Shown: positions 22,620 to 33,933, numbered from the stretch's first letter. The stretch: DNA of 64,000 nt from Sabellastarte sp. h YS-2021 (GCA_964017235.1 OZ024929.1:25789464-25853463); one strand, 5' to 3'. Notes: generated by a model not told the origin, from the sequence alone. Program-made: numbers and translations.

Positions 22620-23000
22620 ATGATGAAAGGTAATGCCTCCAAACCTGCACCTAAGCTTCAAACTGTTTATTCAATGAAAGAACATGCTGTCTTGTCAAAG
22701 GATACTCCAGGTCAGATATATGCATCCCACGTGGCAAGCACTACTGATGAAGTGAAGGTAGCTCTGGAAAAGAAGGACACGATCAAATGTGTCATCCTCT
22801 ACATAGAGAGGCCAAGTACCTAGTGAACTACTGACTGTGAAGAACTTCAAAACTGAGGATGAATAGGCAAATACATGCGATGATAGCAACTTCCTTATCC
22901 ATGAGAGTGGTCCAGATGCAAATCAAAGAATCTTGGTGTTTGCAAGTGATGGATGGATAAGGCAATTACAATTCTATCATTCTATCAACCACGACATGGA
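22620..23000 (+). pseudogene. decayed MULE-like transposase fragment
   Basis: Frame 22620-22823 (67 codons) reads as the part upstream of a Mutator-like transposase core, with K-K-D-T-I-K-C-V-I near its end. After stops and a frame change, the sequence from about 22870 reads FLIHESGPDANQRILVFAS (about 22890-22950). This resembles the 'F-L-x-x-D-S-G-P ... R-I-x-V-F' block that precedes the first catalytic Asp (D-G-T-F) of MULE and FLYWCH-linked transposases. That D-G-T-F segment is missing and unrelated sequence follows. The copy is broken and cannot be functional. The family call rests on recalled motif pattern, not a search. Confidence 0.5.
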
Positions 23001-24450
23001 CACAACCACAGTCATTGCGTGTGGCTCTGGCTATATGGCAATTACAATTAATCATTGCCATAACACCAATCAAGTGAATTAATGCAAGCCAAATGGGTCA
23101 CGAGTGGGACCATTATTGAGGGCATCATACCACCCCACAATATGTCATGATATTATTGCCTGTTCATCTCTTTCACTAGCTTCCAAAACCACAAATCAGG
23201 CATTATTGGGATTGTGGTTCTGAGGATGGTGGAGATGGGGCCACATCTCTAGAGGTACCACATAATGTTGATGATAGTATGTTATGACATGTAGTTTCAA
23301 GGTACATAGACTATTGGTCATACAGCAGCCGACCTATCATGACTCCTGAAAATGGGTGAAAATTGGCGATATAAACAAATTCACACTAATTTTATACTGT
23401 AATTGGCAAAAACCCTGAATCAGATTCCAAATTATTCTTATTTTATTTTAACTCCATAATATGTCTTATTTGCAGGATTTAGGCTGCATTTGTATAATTC
23501 ATCTGTGTTTGGGGTGAATTGTGACATCATATATCTTTTAATTGTGGGGAAATTGATTGTATTGAGGTGTCCATTTCCAATAAGAAGACATTGCACCTTC
23601 CATTGGGAGGTACACTCAGATACCCAAGACACAAAGAAGTTCAGGCACTCCGTCCATGGATCATGTTTAAAATCCTTATACTGCTATTGTTGCACTTTAG
23701 TGTCCTCATTTCTGGTTACAGATCCTTGTTTTCTTACAACTGACCTCAAGTGTTCTGGAATCGCTTTTCTCTGGCTTAGTTCGCTTTTAATACTGAAATG
23801 GCAAAACCGAATTGGGAAATATGGTTAGATATGCTCATGTATAAGATGGAATAAGAATAAACCCCAAGGACTGATAAACTGCTATATGACAGCTACATCT
23901 AACACAATTCGCCAGGAATCAGTTGTAAAATTCTTGAGTAAACAAGAAGACAAAGAAGCCAGGAAGAATAGAACCATGTCCCCCTGTGGGTCCGGGGTAG
24001 TAGAATACACACAATATACCACCCAGCATGCCATAAAAGGTGGCTAAATGGAGACATCCTGTTACCCGTGGGCTGTGATCTATGTCAGAGGAATAAAGGG
24101 TCCTGGTTGTTCTGCCAATACTTTGTTGCAGCATTCAGGAGGCAATATACATTCTTGGCATCAACTTCACGTAATCAGAAGGTTAAGACGGCCTGGCTTA
24201 ATCAATCAGATGGTAGTGTCAAGCCCTATAGTTCTCCAAATTAGTTTTGCCTTGCTAATGGTAAAAATGTACATTTTTGTGTTTGTTAGTTGTATTGTGT
24301 TGGTGTTTGGTTTGTGCTTTTATTTTGAGTATCTAGAAAGTGGCTGCTTAACATGCCAATCAATGTTTACTTTTTATGTATTGTTTGAATATTTTATCTC
24401 TTATATCAGTGAGCAGGACTCAGCTCCACACTATTATGGTATGCCCTTGA
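23000..24450. other. no gene recognised
   Basis: Several frames of 60-135 codons are open (for example 24048-24455 plus and 23919-24134 minus). They overlap each other on both strands and show no conserved motif or splice context I can support. Confidence 0.35.
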
Positions 24451-24452
24451 TT

Positions 24453-25470
24453 TAATCTAATCTAATCTACTGCTTTGCAAGTGTCATATCTCCCCTATAA
24501 TGAGGAACTCAGTGCGCTAATTAAACAAAATCATTATCATATGGAAGTCGAGGGGTGTTCAAGGTCAGTAATCCAGTAGGATTGTGGGTGTGAAGGGAGG
24601 GAAAGAAAGACTAAGTTGGGAAGCTAGAGCTGAAGAGGTGAGTTTTGAGGTGCTTCCTAAAAGATGCAACAGAAAGACTATTTCTTACATGGAGAGGGAA
24701 AGAGTTCCAAAGGGCAGGGGCATAGTGACTAAAGGAATTAGAAAAGTGTTTAATTGATTTGTGAACTCTATGATCAAAAGTGGGGGTTTGAAGGAACTTG
24801 AGTTTGGGGGTACTTCGCCTTGTGTTTCTAAAAGTGGTGTAGGGGTGGATCAATCCTCTTAGGTAAACTGGTTGACCCTTGGTGAGAATTTTGGATGTAA
24901 TAAGACCAATTTTAAATTGATGGTGATTTACACCATCAGATTGACTTCTGTAAGTTTTATACATGTGTGGGTTTAAGGAAAGATTCAAAGTATTTGGGAT
25001 AATCATTTTGAAGGAACTTGTACGCCAGTAAGGCCGTTTCAAAAACAGAGTAATGCTTGATAGGCAACCAAAGAAGAGACTATCTGACAGGAGTGATATA
25101 TGAGTACTTAGTGGTATTGGCAACAATTCTAACAAGACTGTTCTGGACACAGTGGAGCTTGACAAGATCCAGAGCAGAGAGACTCCTAAACAAGGAATTA
25201 TAGTAAGTAAGTAAGAAACACTTATATAGCACCGAATTTGATGTAAACATCCTCTAAGGCGCTGAAGTCAAGACGAATGCCAACTAAAGCATTTGCAGCT
25301 GATATAAATTAAAGAGGCCTTAAGGTATTCCTGACATGGCAAGGGAAGGAAAAATCTGCGTCAGACCAAAAACCAGGGTCCCTGACCACCTCAGCAGGTG
25401 AGAAGAGATTACCAAGTACATTGAATGGAAAATTTTTTTTGCAAGTTTTGCACGCAGAGTCTTTGAACCA
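24453..25470 (-). mobile_element. LINE 2, 3' part
   Basis: The minus-strand frame 25509-25309 carries the post-RT block (F-P-F-N-V-L-G-N, W-S-D-A-D-F-S-F). Frame 25165-24611 carries the C-terminal block (A-L-W-N-S-F-P, S-F-R-K-H-L-K-T-H-L-F) and a stop. The tail ends at about 24453 in a (GATTA)n repeat. The RT catalytic part of the same element lies at 27995-28870, separated by a 2.5-kb insertion. A 60-bp insert at 25203-25266 also disrupts it. A ~45-bp relic of a similar tail lies at 39074-39118. Confidence 0.88.
25203..25266 (-). mobile_element. ~60-bp LINE tail micro-insertion within LINE 2
   Basis: On the minus strand the LINE words 'CGTCTTGACT' and 'TATAATTCCTTGTTTAGG' (encoding the R-L-D-Y-N-S-L-F block) are separated by about 60 bp. 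That insert contains GCGCCTTAGAGGATG and ends in (TTAC)n. The insert has the layout of a retroelement 3' tail (GCGCCTTAGAG, GCTATATAAG, short tandem tail), so it looks like an extremely 5'-truncated insertion. Confidence 0.7.
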
Positions 25471-25474
25471 AAGA

Positions 25475-26166
25475 TAACAAGATGCACTCAGAGAGAGCAA
25501 AATGCTCAACTCTATGTGACCAGTCTCTCAAGTGATATAAAGTATTGTAAGGAAGACAATAAAATAAAACCAAATAATTATGTAAATTAATCTTCATAGA
25601 AATATCAAGTAGAAAGCTAAAGTCATTAAAAATACATTGAAATGGGACCTCTGAAAAATCATGAGTTTTTTGTATCCAAAATAAGATCCAGATCTTTCTT
25701 TTAGTAACTTCTTCCTTCAGTCAGGTCCTACCCACAAATTTTTAAATAAAGATCTGTTCATTAGTTCTTGAGTAATCTAAACTAACACCCCCCCCCCCAC
25801 ACACACACACACACACAAAAAAAAGACAAACAATTAGCACACAAAAATATAAACTGCTGCTGGAAGTAATAATATTGCTTAAAGGTCACTTCTTGGTGAA
25901 AATCATGCATGGTAATGTTTTTGTGATGGACTGTCAAGGAATTGAAAGAAAAAAGAGAAAATAAAACAGAAATAATAATTAATAAAAATGATGAATACAC
26001 CACCTCCTTCTTTATTATGTTTACGTCAATTTCAAGACATAAAATGAGAAGAAATATTTTTACTTAAAGACAGAAAGTATCACAAGCCAGGTTTGTGACC
26101 TCACAGTGACAGTTGCATTGTGACATCACTAAGTAATGACATCATCAGAAAGTAAAATATTGATTT
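25475..26166 (+). repeat. left arm of large inverted repeat
   Basis: Reverse complement of 26745-27537 with indels. Matching landmarks are CAAGATGCACTCAGAGAG, GATGGACTGTCAAG, TGGACCTCTGAAAAATCATGA-like sequence and CAATTTCAAGACATAAA. It includes a C run and (CA)n at 25790-25818. Confidence 0.88.
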
Positions 26167-26469
26167 TTAACGCTCGACGATAGGAGAGGGTTATTGTAAT
26201 CAGTTTGTTTCTGTCAGTCTGTCTGTCTGTCTGTCTGTCTGTGCACCGTTTTGCCCTTATAACTCAAAAACTATACCATCAATCAAGCTCAAATTTGGTA
26301 GGTAGATATTTCATGGGGTACAGACGGAATCTTCCAAATTTGGTGTAATTTGTTTGAAAATTAAAGTCAGGAGACAGGTTTTTAAATTTTTAATTGGGTA
26401 TATACAGTGAAACCTACTTGTCTTCAAAAATCAATATCATGATAGGATTTCCTACTCATGAATTCTTGC

Positions 26470-26545
26470 TTCATCAGATATCCTCTGTGGCTGTGAGTGT
26501 AATGTGTAGAACTTGTAATCTCATGGTTGGGGTTCAATACCAGTC
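26470..26545 (+). mobile_element. tRNA-like relic (SINE head)
   Basis: TGGCTGTGAGTGT (A-box-like) is followed about 35 bp later by GGGTTCAATACC (B-box-like). No cloverleaf with a clear acceptor stem could be drawn, and a T-rich tail follows. Probably a tRNA-derived SINE remnant rather than a tRNA gene. Confidence 0.35.
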
Positions 26546-26744
26546 AATTCTAATTTTTTTTTTTTTTTAATTTTTGTTTTTAGGTTTTTTTAGCAATTTT
26601 TTTAAAGGTCTTTTAAAAAGAAAAAAACACAGCATCTAAAATTTTACTGTTCAAAAAAAAAACTTTAACCAAGATAAAGTGTTCAACTTGATGGACAATA
26701 ATAGATCAATTGGGCATATACAGAGAAATCTGATTTTCTTTATT

Positions 26745-27537
26745 GCATAAGTAAAAAAATCAATATTTTGCTGTCTGATGATGTCATTACTTAATGATGT
26801 CACAATGCAATTGTCATTGTGAGGTCACAAAACCTAGCTTGTGATACGTGTGATATACTTCTTCTCATTAAATTTATGTCTTGAAATTGACATAAATACA
26901 ATTGAGAGGGAAGTGGTGTATTTGTCATGTTTATTTATTTCTGTTTTTTTTTTTTTTGTTTTTTTTTTTGTTTGTTTGTTTCAATTTCTTGACAGTCCAT
27001 CACAAAAATTTACCCTGAGTAATTTTGACCAAGAAGTGGCTTTTAACCAATATTTTTACCTCTACCAGGAATTTATGTTTGTTGTGTGCTTTTTTGTCTA
27101 TTTGTCTGCCTGTTTTTGGTGTTTAGATTACTCCAGAACTAATGAACAGATCTTTATAAAAAATTTGTGAGTAAGACCTGGTGAAAGGAAGAAATTACTA
27201 ATTTTTGGGAAAGACGTGGATCATATTTTGGATACAAAAAAATCATGAATTTTCATAGGTCCCATTTCAATGTATTTTAATGATTTTAGCTTTCTACTTC
27301 ATATTTCTTCAAAAGTAATTAATAAATTTTGATGTCAAATTTGAAGTAGGAAGGGACTAGCCATGGGAAGGAGTGATTATAGTTTAGGAAAGATCCAATT
27401 AATATATTGGATACCAAGAAGCCTCCAGAATTTCTGGAAATGCCACCATGGTGGATGTGTGTTATACTTTATAACACTTGTGAGACTGGTCACATCGAGT
27501 CGAGCGTTTTGCTCTCTCTGAGTGCATCTTGTTTACG
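26745..27537 (-). repeat. right arm of large inverted repeat
   Basis: Partner of 25475-26166. Both arms end in the shared sequence CTGAGTGCATCTTG / CAAGATGCACTCAG, beyond which they diverge. Confidence 0.88.
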
Positions 27538-27994
27538 TATGTGATGAAGAGAAGCAGTTTCAATGTGTATCCCCAATTAGAAATAAGAAAAACTCTCTCC
27601 TGGCTTTAATTTTCAAACAAATTACACCAAATTTGGAAGAATCTGTCTGTACCCCATGAAATACCTTCCCACCAAATTTGAGAGTGATTGATGTTATAGT
27701 TTTTGAGTTATACGGGAAAAACGGTGCACAGACTGGGAAGCAGATTTCACTGTAAAAGTCCAATTACAAATAAGAAAAACTATCTCCTGGCTTTAATTTT
27801 CACACAAATTACACCAAATTTTCAAGAATCCATCTGTACCCCATGAAATATCTTCCCACCAAATTTGAGCTCAATTGATGTTATAGTTTTTGAGTTATAA
27901 GGGCGAAACGGTGCACAGACAGACAGACGGACAGACAGACAGACAGAGAGAAACAAACTGATCACAATAACCCTCTCCTATCGTCGAGCGTTAA

Positions 27995-28870
27995 TAAATT
28001 CTGCTTTATTGAGATTAAGCTTACACATGTTTGCAGATAGCCACATTTTGATGTCATCTAAGCAGTTTTTCGGCCTTTCAAAGACCTGAACGACGTTCTT
28101 GTGTGTAAGATCGGCTTGTGTGTCGTCAGCATAAAAGTGGAAACTTATGCCAGGATGATTTTGAATAACTTTGTTGAGAGGGATAGTAAATAATAAGAAT
28201 AATAGTGGTTCAAGGTCAGAGCCTTGGGGCACACCATACAACATTTTTTTTTTTTTTCCCCGTTTGTTTTTGTTTGTTTTGTTTTTTTGCATCAGATAAA
28301 ATAGTCAATCTTGAAGCACTGAGAGTGGTCACAGAGGTAAGACTTGAACCAGTCTAGAACCAAGTGTACAGCACCAGCATCAAACAAAAAACAACTCAGA
28401 AAGTCAATGAGCTTACTATATGATCAGTGGTGTCAAATTGATGGAGATGTCGACTGGTCAAGGCGAACATCTAACATCAGAATATCTAAGCACTCCTTAA
28501 CCAAAAGAAAGTGGGACATGGATCCAACAAGCAAGATTTTGTTGGTGATTACTTTTCGAATTTCATCCTCAGAAACAGTTATAAAAAAGAAGTCAAATTT
28601 GTGTAAATCTGTGGGAGCGGGAGGGGTGAAGGAATCAATGCTAGAAAGAGTCTCTTAAGCGTTTGGTAAGACCTATCTGAGAGTCATGAGAAGGAAGCAC
28701 CTTTCCAGGAACAGAGTGTAATGGGGAGTGTGAATCTGCCACAGTTTCGTCGAACCATGAGCATTGTCTCTGAAAAATTGCTGTCACAGATGAATTTGTC
28801 CTTGTTACTAATAATGAAACACATTTTTTATTTTGTTTTCACTAGTTTTTCTGTCCTTCTGCCTGTACAC
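27995..28870 (-). mobile_element. LINE 2, reverse transcriptase part
   Basis: Minus-strand frames show RT motif A (FDTTDH near 28440), D-W-F-K-S-Y-L (near 28345), GVPQGSDLEPLLF (near 28220) and FHFYADDTQ (near 28130), up to L-N-L-N-K-A-E-F-I at about 28000. A poly(A)-like insertion (28246-28288) and several stops show decay. It continues across the insertion at 25471-27992 to the 3' part. The upstream end abuts transposon copy B at 28877. Confidence 0.85.
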
Positions 28871-28874
28871 CTTC

Positions 28875-30997
28875 TTCCCAGCAGGCACGCAACTTTGAAA
28901 TCAGGTTGAATCCAACGGTGAAATCTGGTTGAAATACGTGTAGATTTTGCAAACCGTTTTTAGTTGGATCCAACCGGTGAAATCATGTTGAAACCAACTG
29001 CTGAAATCTGGCTGAATTCAATGGGTGAAATCAGGTTGAAATACGTGTAGATTTTGCAAACCGTTTTTAGTTGGATCCAACCAGTGAAATCATGTTGAAA
29101 CCAACTGTTGAAATCTGGTTGAATTCAATGGGTCAAATCAGGTTGAAATACGTGTAGATTTTGCAAACCGTTTTTGGTTGGATCCAACCGGTGAAATCAT
29201 GTTGAAAACAACTGTTGAAATCTGGTTGAATTCAATGGGTGAAATCAGGTTGAAATACGTGTAGATTTTGCAAACCGTTTTTGGTTGGATCCAACAAGTG
29301 AAATCATGTTGAAACCAACTGTTGAAATCTGGTTGTATTTATGCGTGAAATCTGGTTGAAATACATGTACATTTTGCAAACAGGTTTTGGTTGGATCCAA
29401 TGTATGAAATAGGGTTGAATTCAATGGGTAAAATCAGGTTATTTACATTGTCTTCTTTATTTGAATCATTGTAGCTTGTGTGTCATAATTATAGCTTCTT
29501 AATAATATTATACAATAACTATCCATATGCATATTTTACACTTTGGATACAACTCAAAGTAATTAATTCTTTCCAAGATGACATGTATTCATGAATCATT
29601 GTATATTCAATATTCTATTTCTGATGACATTGTAATGATACATAATTTTGCATCAAATATAATTATAATTGATCAAGAAATGTAAATCCATATTATCCAA
29701 CTAGATATCCATTTTTAAGTTTTAATAGGACCAGTATTATTCAATGTCTTCAATTAAAATTCTTTTTGTGAAATTTTAAAATATTTTTTTTCTTTGTAAA
29801 AAACAAACAATTGTGACATTATTTATATCTGCAGCATATTATCCAATCAGTTTCTGTTAAATGTTTTATTAAGTTGGCTATAATTATATTGTAATTATAA
29901 AGAAGCTATAATCATGTAGCAAAGCCATAATGCTCAGTTCAGATGCTTGTGTCTCATACAACTTTGGCATATAAACTGAGAAAAAAAACACAAGAATAGC
30001 CACATTATTAGAACTCCACCCATTACTCCCCACCTTAATTAGTTGTCAGTGCTGACCACAAAAAACAGACTTAAAGAAGTAACACCATGCATGCAATTGG
30101 GCAAGGGTAAAGCCCCACCTCCATCCCTGCTGTGTTATCTAATTACTTTAGTCACAGGTCCAGTGTTCTGTGTAGCAGGGTACAGATAAGAAAAACCAGG
30201 AACCCCCCAACCTCACTGTTGTGTGATAAAATGTTATAGCTTAGGTTCTCTGTATAGAGAAGTTTTCAGTGTAAACTTGCAAACTGAAAACTAGTTTTTT
30301 GTGTATGGGAGAATTTTGAGAAACAAATTCGATTTACTAAGTTTTGATGAATAAGTTTGAATTTATCTTTTTTTTATTCAAGATAAGTTTGACTTCAAAA
30401 TGTTTTTTTTTAATTATCAGGAATTGTATTAATCAAAATATAATTATAAATTATAAAAATTATATTTGGATGCATCAGTTAATGAATAAGGAGAATGGAT
30501 AAAAATGTACAAGTACATGTACACATAATCTTTATCATCTTTATAATCTTTAAAAAATAGTCTTTGCTTTACAGATATTTACAAATTCAAAAAGAATTAC
30601 AATAATAGTTCTTTCAAAAAGTTAGACTTAATCACTATATCATCCTCTAGAAAATGAATTTTTAATCAACCAGTCATTCATTTCCCAATATTCAACCTGT
30701 TTTCTGTTCAATAACATGACTAAGATTTCATGTCGAAAAACCTAACTTGATTTAGTGGTGATTTTTTATGAAGTATCACTACTTTTTCCAGTCAGAAATC
30801 CAGCTTTGAAATAGTGTTGAAATTGTGTCAGTGTCAGTTTTTCAACCAAAAATCACCATGATTTCTGGTCAAAATATCACTACTTTTTCATGTCAGAAAA
30901 CTAACTTAGATTTAGTAGTTGGTAATGTGCATTTCAACGTCAGGACCTGTTTTCAACTCTAAATCAACGACATTTCAAGGCATGTGCCTGCTGGGTT
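28875..30997. mobile_element. non-autonomous DNA transposon 'CCCAGCAGGCAC', copy B
   Basis: Starts CCCAGCAGGCACGC at 28877 and ends GTGCCTGCTGGG at 30995. TT flanks both ends (28875-28876, 30996-30997). It is collinear with copy A but lacks the LINE and has one more 107-bp unit. It has no coding capacity. Confidence 0.9.
28915..29440. repeat. 107-bp tandem repeat inside copy B (about 5 units)
   Basis: GAAATACGTGTAGATTTTGC recurs at exact 107-bp steps: 28931, 29038, 29145 and 29252. A diverged unit begins near 29358. Confidence 0.92.
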
Positions 30998-31728
30998 GTC
31001 CTTAAAACTAAAAAAAAAAACCACAGCGTTAATTGAGTAAGGATTTGGTGAGCAGATATTCCGTGGCACACACACACGGATTCGCCCAAATATCACAACA
31101 TTTGAGTCAGGAGACATTTTTAAAAGCATGTGTCCTAGCGAGACTCGCGCCTCTACAGGAGGGGACAGCATTTCGCAGTGGACAGTGTTTTCGCAAATTT
31201 CTATTGTACATCATTTAAAACTAACATCTACCGTGATACTGAAGGAGCTATATAGCATAAAAAGTGTGCAATATGTCTTGATACTTTTCTAAGATTTTAG
31301 AACTGACAGTATGCAGGATTAAATAAAGATTAATAGAAAAGTTTATATGTCAGTTAAAATATGCCTAACAAACTGAATTTGACTGATGCAAAGAGGTGTA
31401 TATTCTCTAAACTGTGTCTGGGGTCAATGTAAATACTATTTATAACTTCATCATATGCTAGAATACAATGAGAAGAATCGATCTTAAGCTTTAATTATTA
31501 TATGCAAAAAGGTTAATCTTTGTAACTTTTTGGGAAGCGGTTTTTTTGTTTTTGTTTTTGAAGAGATCACAAATTAAAGAAAGCATGATTTTCACAAGCT
31601 TATGCAAATATATTTGCCATCTACACAAAAATCTACCCTAGCATAATTGTATTTTGAAGTATTGCTGGTCATTTGTGAGTACATAACTTAATTTTAGTAG
31701 ACAGCTGATTTATCAGTAAAATGTCAGA
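30998..31728. other. no gene seen
   Basis: AT-rich flank of the transposon. A short (CA)n and a small CpG-containing patch lie near 31066-31160. Confidence 0.4.
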
Positions 31729-31948
31729 TACACGGGTGGTCACTAAGATTAACGGTCACGGAGATAAACGGTCTTCAAAGTGTTCAAATTTAAATAGTGT
31801 AAATAGCAAAATCGTAGAAACTAAACAACAAAATAGACTTAAACAATGCTTTCCATGATTTTGGTTTGTGTTATATTGATGTTTAAACCTTTTAACTGTT
31901 TTATGTGAGTATTTCTGAGGACCGTCTATCTCAGTGACCACCCGTGTA
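31729..31948. mobile_element. 216-bp MITE with TA flanks
   Basis: CACGGGTGGTCACT...AACGGTC (31731 on) is inverted as GACCGTCTA...AGTGACCACCCGTG (to 31946), about 27-bp imperfect terminal repeats. TA flanks both ends, as for Tc1/mariner-type insertions. The interior is AT-rich and non-coding. Confidence 0.85.
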
Positions 31949-32008
31949 ATGTTATTGTTACATGGGTGTATGGGCATGATACGAATGAATTTCAAATACA
32001 CTACAGAC

Positions 32009-32080
32009 TTTAACATCAAAGTTGGGGCTTTAAATCCTGTTCAACAGGACGGGTACTCAGCATTGTCATTTGTGGGATTC
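32009..32080 (-). mobile_element. SINE relic (body of the 59.8-kb family)
   Basis: The minus-strand text TGTTGAACAGGATTTAAAGCC then CCAACTTTGATG matches TGTTGAACAGGGTGTAAAACC then CCAACTTT at 59796-59850. The tRNA-like head is absent. Confidence 0.6.
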
Positions 32081-32765
32081 AATATGCTACAGTGCATAAT
32101 GTATATGTACTTTGGGGTTAAATAATGTGACTTCTGTGGGGAAAACATTGTGACAATAATCACAACCCTTTTAAATTAGATTAGATGAAATGCATTGCCT
32201 GGACCCACATGTGACTGATTTATAAAATGGCAAGCCCTGTCTCTTTAATGGTAAAACCTTTGTAATCTATAATGAGGATCATTGAATAAAAACAAAAAGT
32301 TATTTCATTACTTCCTGAAACTAGGTAACTATAGGCATTTCAAACTTCATCATTTTATGAAACCAGGTAACAAGGCATTTGAAATATCTAATTGTGTTTA
32401 AAGTTTAAAAGGCCTTACTGACAATCTCGTGTGTGTACAAATTTAAAGCAACTGCACTTAAGTATATGTAGCACAGCTCACATAATGGAAATATTAATTT
32501 AATATACAATTTATAACTAAATAATGTCTCAAAGGCAGTTGCGCTGACATTGTTAGATCAGTCCGCAGCTTTCAGAGAGAGTTTATGACTTTGTAAATCA
32601 GTTAGTTACAAGTGTACCCAGGTAGGTTATCAAGTATGTATGAACCTACCACCTCCACTACTTGGGAGAAGCCAGGACTTTTGATTTGGTACGACCTGAT
32701 TTTTCAGAATGTTGTAGTTACACACAATATTTCTCACGGAGATGGGGAATTGTATACCTTGTAAA
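32081..32765. other. no gene seen
   Basis: AT-rich; no supported feature. Confidence 0.4.
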
Positions 32766-33136
32766 AACCCCATTTACACTACAGGTGCTACCACAGGTGG
32801 TTTGCTCCTCTGATTTTGGTACCGTGAGCATGCACATACGATTCCTTGCATATGTGTTTGAATTTCTTTCTGTGGTAACTGAAGGTGTGCCCCATAGTGT
32901 ACATAAGGTTGTTATTCGGTCATCTTTCGGTGTAATACGGTGACTTAAGGTGAGTTAAGGTATTGGTCGTTTCGCCATGTGTTCGTCCGATGGCTACAGA
33001 AGGTGAGTTGAGGTTAATGGAGGTTGTCTCTCGGTGAGTGTGAACAACTCGGACGAAATGGGGTGACCTGGAGATGGTTCCGCCACCAAGAAAAACTTCT
33101 AACCGCAGGATGTATCACCTGTTGTGAAAGGAGCAT
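32766..33136. mobile_element. possible ~370-bp MITE
   Basis: CCATTTACACTACAGGTGCTAC at the left resembles, in inverted orientation, GTATCACCTGTTGTGAAAGG at the right. The interior is richer in CpG than its surroundings and has no gene. No clean target duplication was seen. The 93-codon frame inside lacks any recognisable domain. Confidence 0.4.
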
Positions 33137-33299
33137 TAATGATTTTACTAACAAAATGGTATACCTGGGCATACTGGCTTATACATAAGATATGCCCCTG
33201 TCCTATACAAATACATGTCTTTTTTATTTATAACTGTTTGGTGTGTGTTTTGGGGCTTTCATTTGGTTTTAATCACACAGCTTAACAACTGTTCAGGAG

Positions 33300-33790
33300 G
33301 GTCTTGAAAAATTTCAGCATGGGCCGGAGGGCTGGTTATTGGTGGTGGTGGAATCTCTGATGTTGGTCTATGGTAGGAGGGTTGGGATGTGTTGTGATTG
33401 ACGTAGCTGATCTGCAATAATGTTGGGCGGTGTTCTTATGAAGGAGCTGTCCAGATAGGCTGTTTAGGGTGGATCGATTGGTGTTGCAGGCATGAGGTTG
33501 TAAAATGTACTACCTACTATGGCTTCTGGTAAAATTATGCAAGGTGCTTGTGGTGGCGGCAGCCAGTGGATTCTTCTTTGTTCTTGAGCAAGTTGTGTTA
33601 TTTCCTGATTTTATTGTTGTTGTGCTACCTGCTAAAGTTCCTGTGCTGGCTGGTGAAATCGCGGTTGCTGAAATGGCTGCTGCTGCAGTTCCTGCTTAAG
33701 TGACTGCTGCTACAGTGGGTGGCTATATTGGCTGCTTTTGTGGCCGTTGTTGAGCCCTGTGTTGCTGTAGCAGCTATTGAAATGGCTGAT
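33300..33790 (-). pseudogene. glutamine-rich decayed frame (tentative)
   Basis: The minus-strand frame is rich in CAG/CAA codons. A stop-free stretch of about 46 codons with Q-E-x-x-Q-L-A-Q-E-Q-R-R and L-P-P-P-Q-A-P is bounded by TAA and TAG codons. The same phase is kept across the Penelope insertion into 36580-36990. Over the whole length the stop density is close to random, so this may be low-complexity DNA and not a gene relic. Confidence 0.25.
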
Positions 33791-33918
33791 ATGACATGAC
33801 CTGTGAGAAACTGGCAGTTGGCTCAATTGTCGTTATGATAGCCTGATCTATTTCTGCACCTTTTCTGTTCACTCATTAAGTTTCATTCGGCAGACACGAG
33901 TTAAGGTTTCCACCTGGT

Positions 33919-33933
33919 AGGTATCAGATAATC
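33919..33933 (+). repeat. left 15-bp target site duplication of the Penelope-like element
   Basis: AGGTATCAGATAATC, identical to 36562-36576. Confidence 0.88.

Larger units (their letters stand above)
26171..27990. mobile_element. TTAA-flanked element with CGCTCGACGATAGG inverted ends
   Basis: The left end is TTAA then CGCTCGACGATAGGAGAGGG at 26171. The right end is CCCTCTCCTATCGTCGAGCG then TTAA at 27990. About 200 bp are inverted between the ends, including (CTGT)n and a conserved 'CAAATTTGG' region. A second, partial copy of the right end lies at 27565-27735. TTAA targets are typical of piggyBac and Kolobok superfamilies, but there is no transposase here to decide. Confidence 0.75.
25471..27992. 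mobile_element. 2.5-kb foldback-type insertion splitting LINE 2
   Basis: Removing this segment rejoins LINE 2 in frame: 'AAAGCAGAATTTATT' (minus strand at about 28,000) joins 'ATCTTTGGTTCAAAG' (minus strand at about 25,460). The segment holds inverted arms of about 700 bp (25475-26166 versus 26745-27537), a TTAA-flanked unit (26171-27990) with CGCTCGACGATAGG termini, and no transposase frame. It is non-autonomous. Confidence 0.82.

Noticed and set aside
24048-24455. A 135-codon plus-strand frame with hydrophobic stretches that could be a small membrane protein
   Set aside because: It ends within the tail of a minus-strand LINE, overlaps an open frame on the other strand and has no conserved motif; the hydrophobicity reflects T-rich sequence.
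26475-26540. A tRNA gene
   Set aside because: A- and B-box-like words are present, but no acceptor stem or anticodon arm could be paired. It is treated as a SINE/tRNA relic.
32662-32943. A 93-codon frame with a plausible ATG
   Set aside because: It overlaps a likely MITE with inverted ends, has no domain and no splice or codon support.
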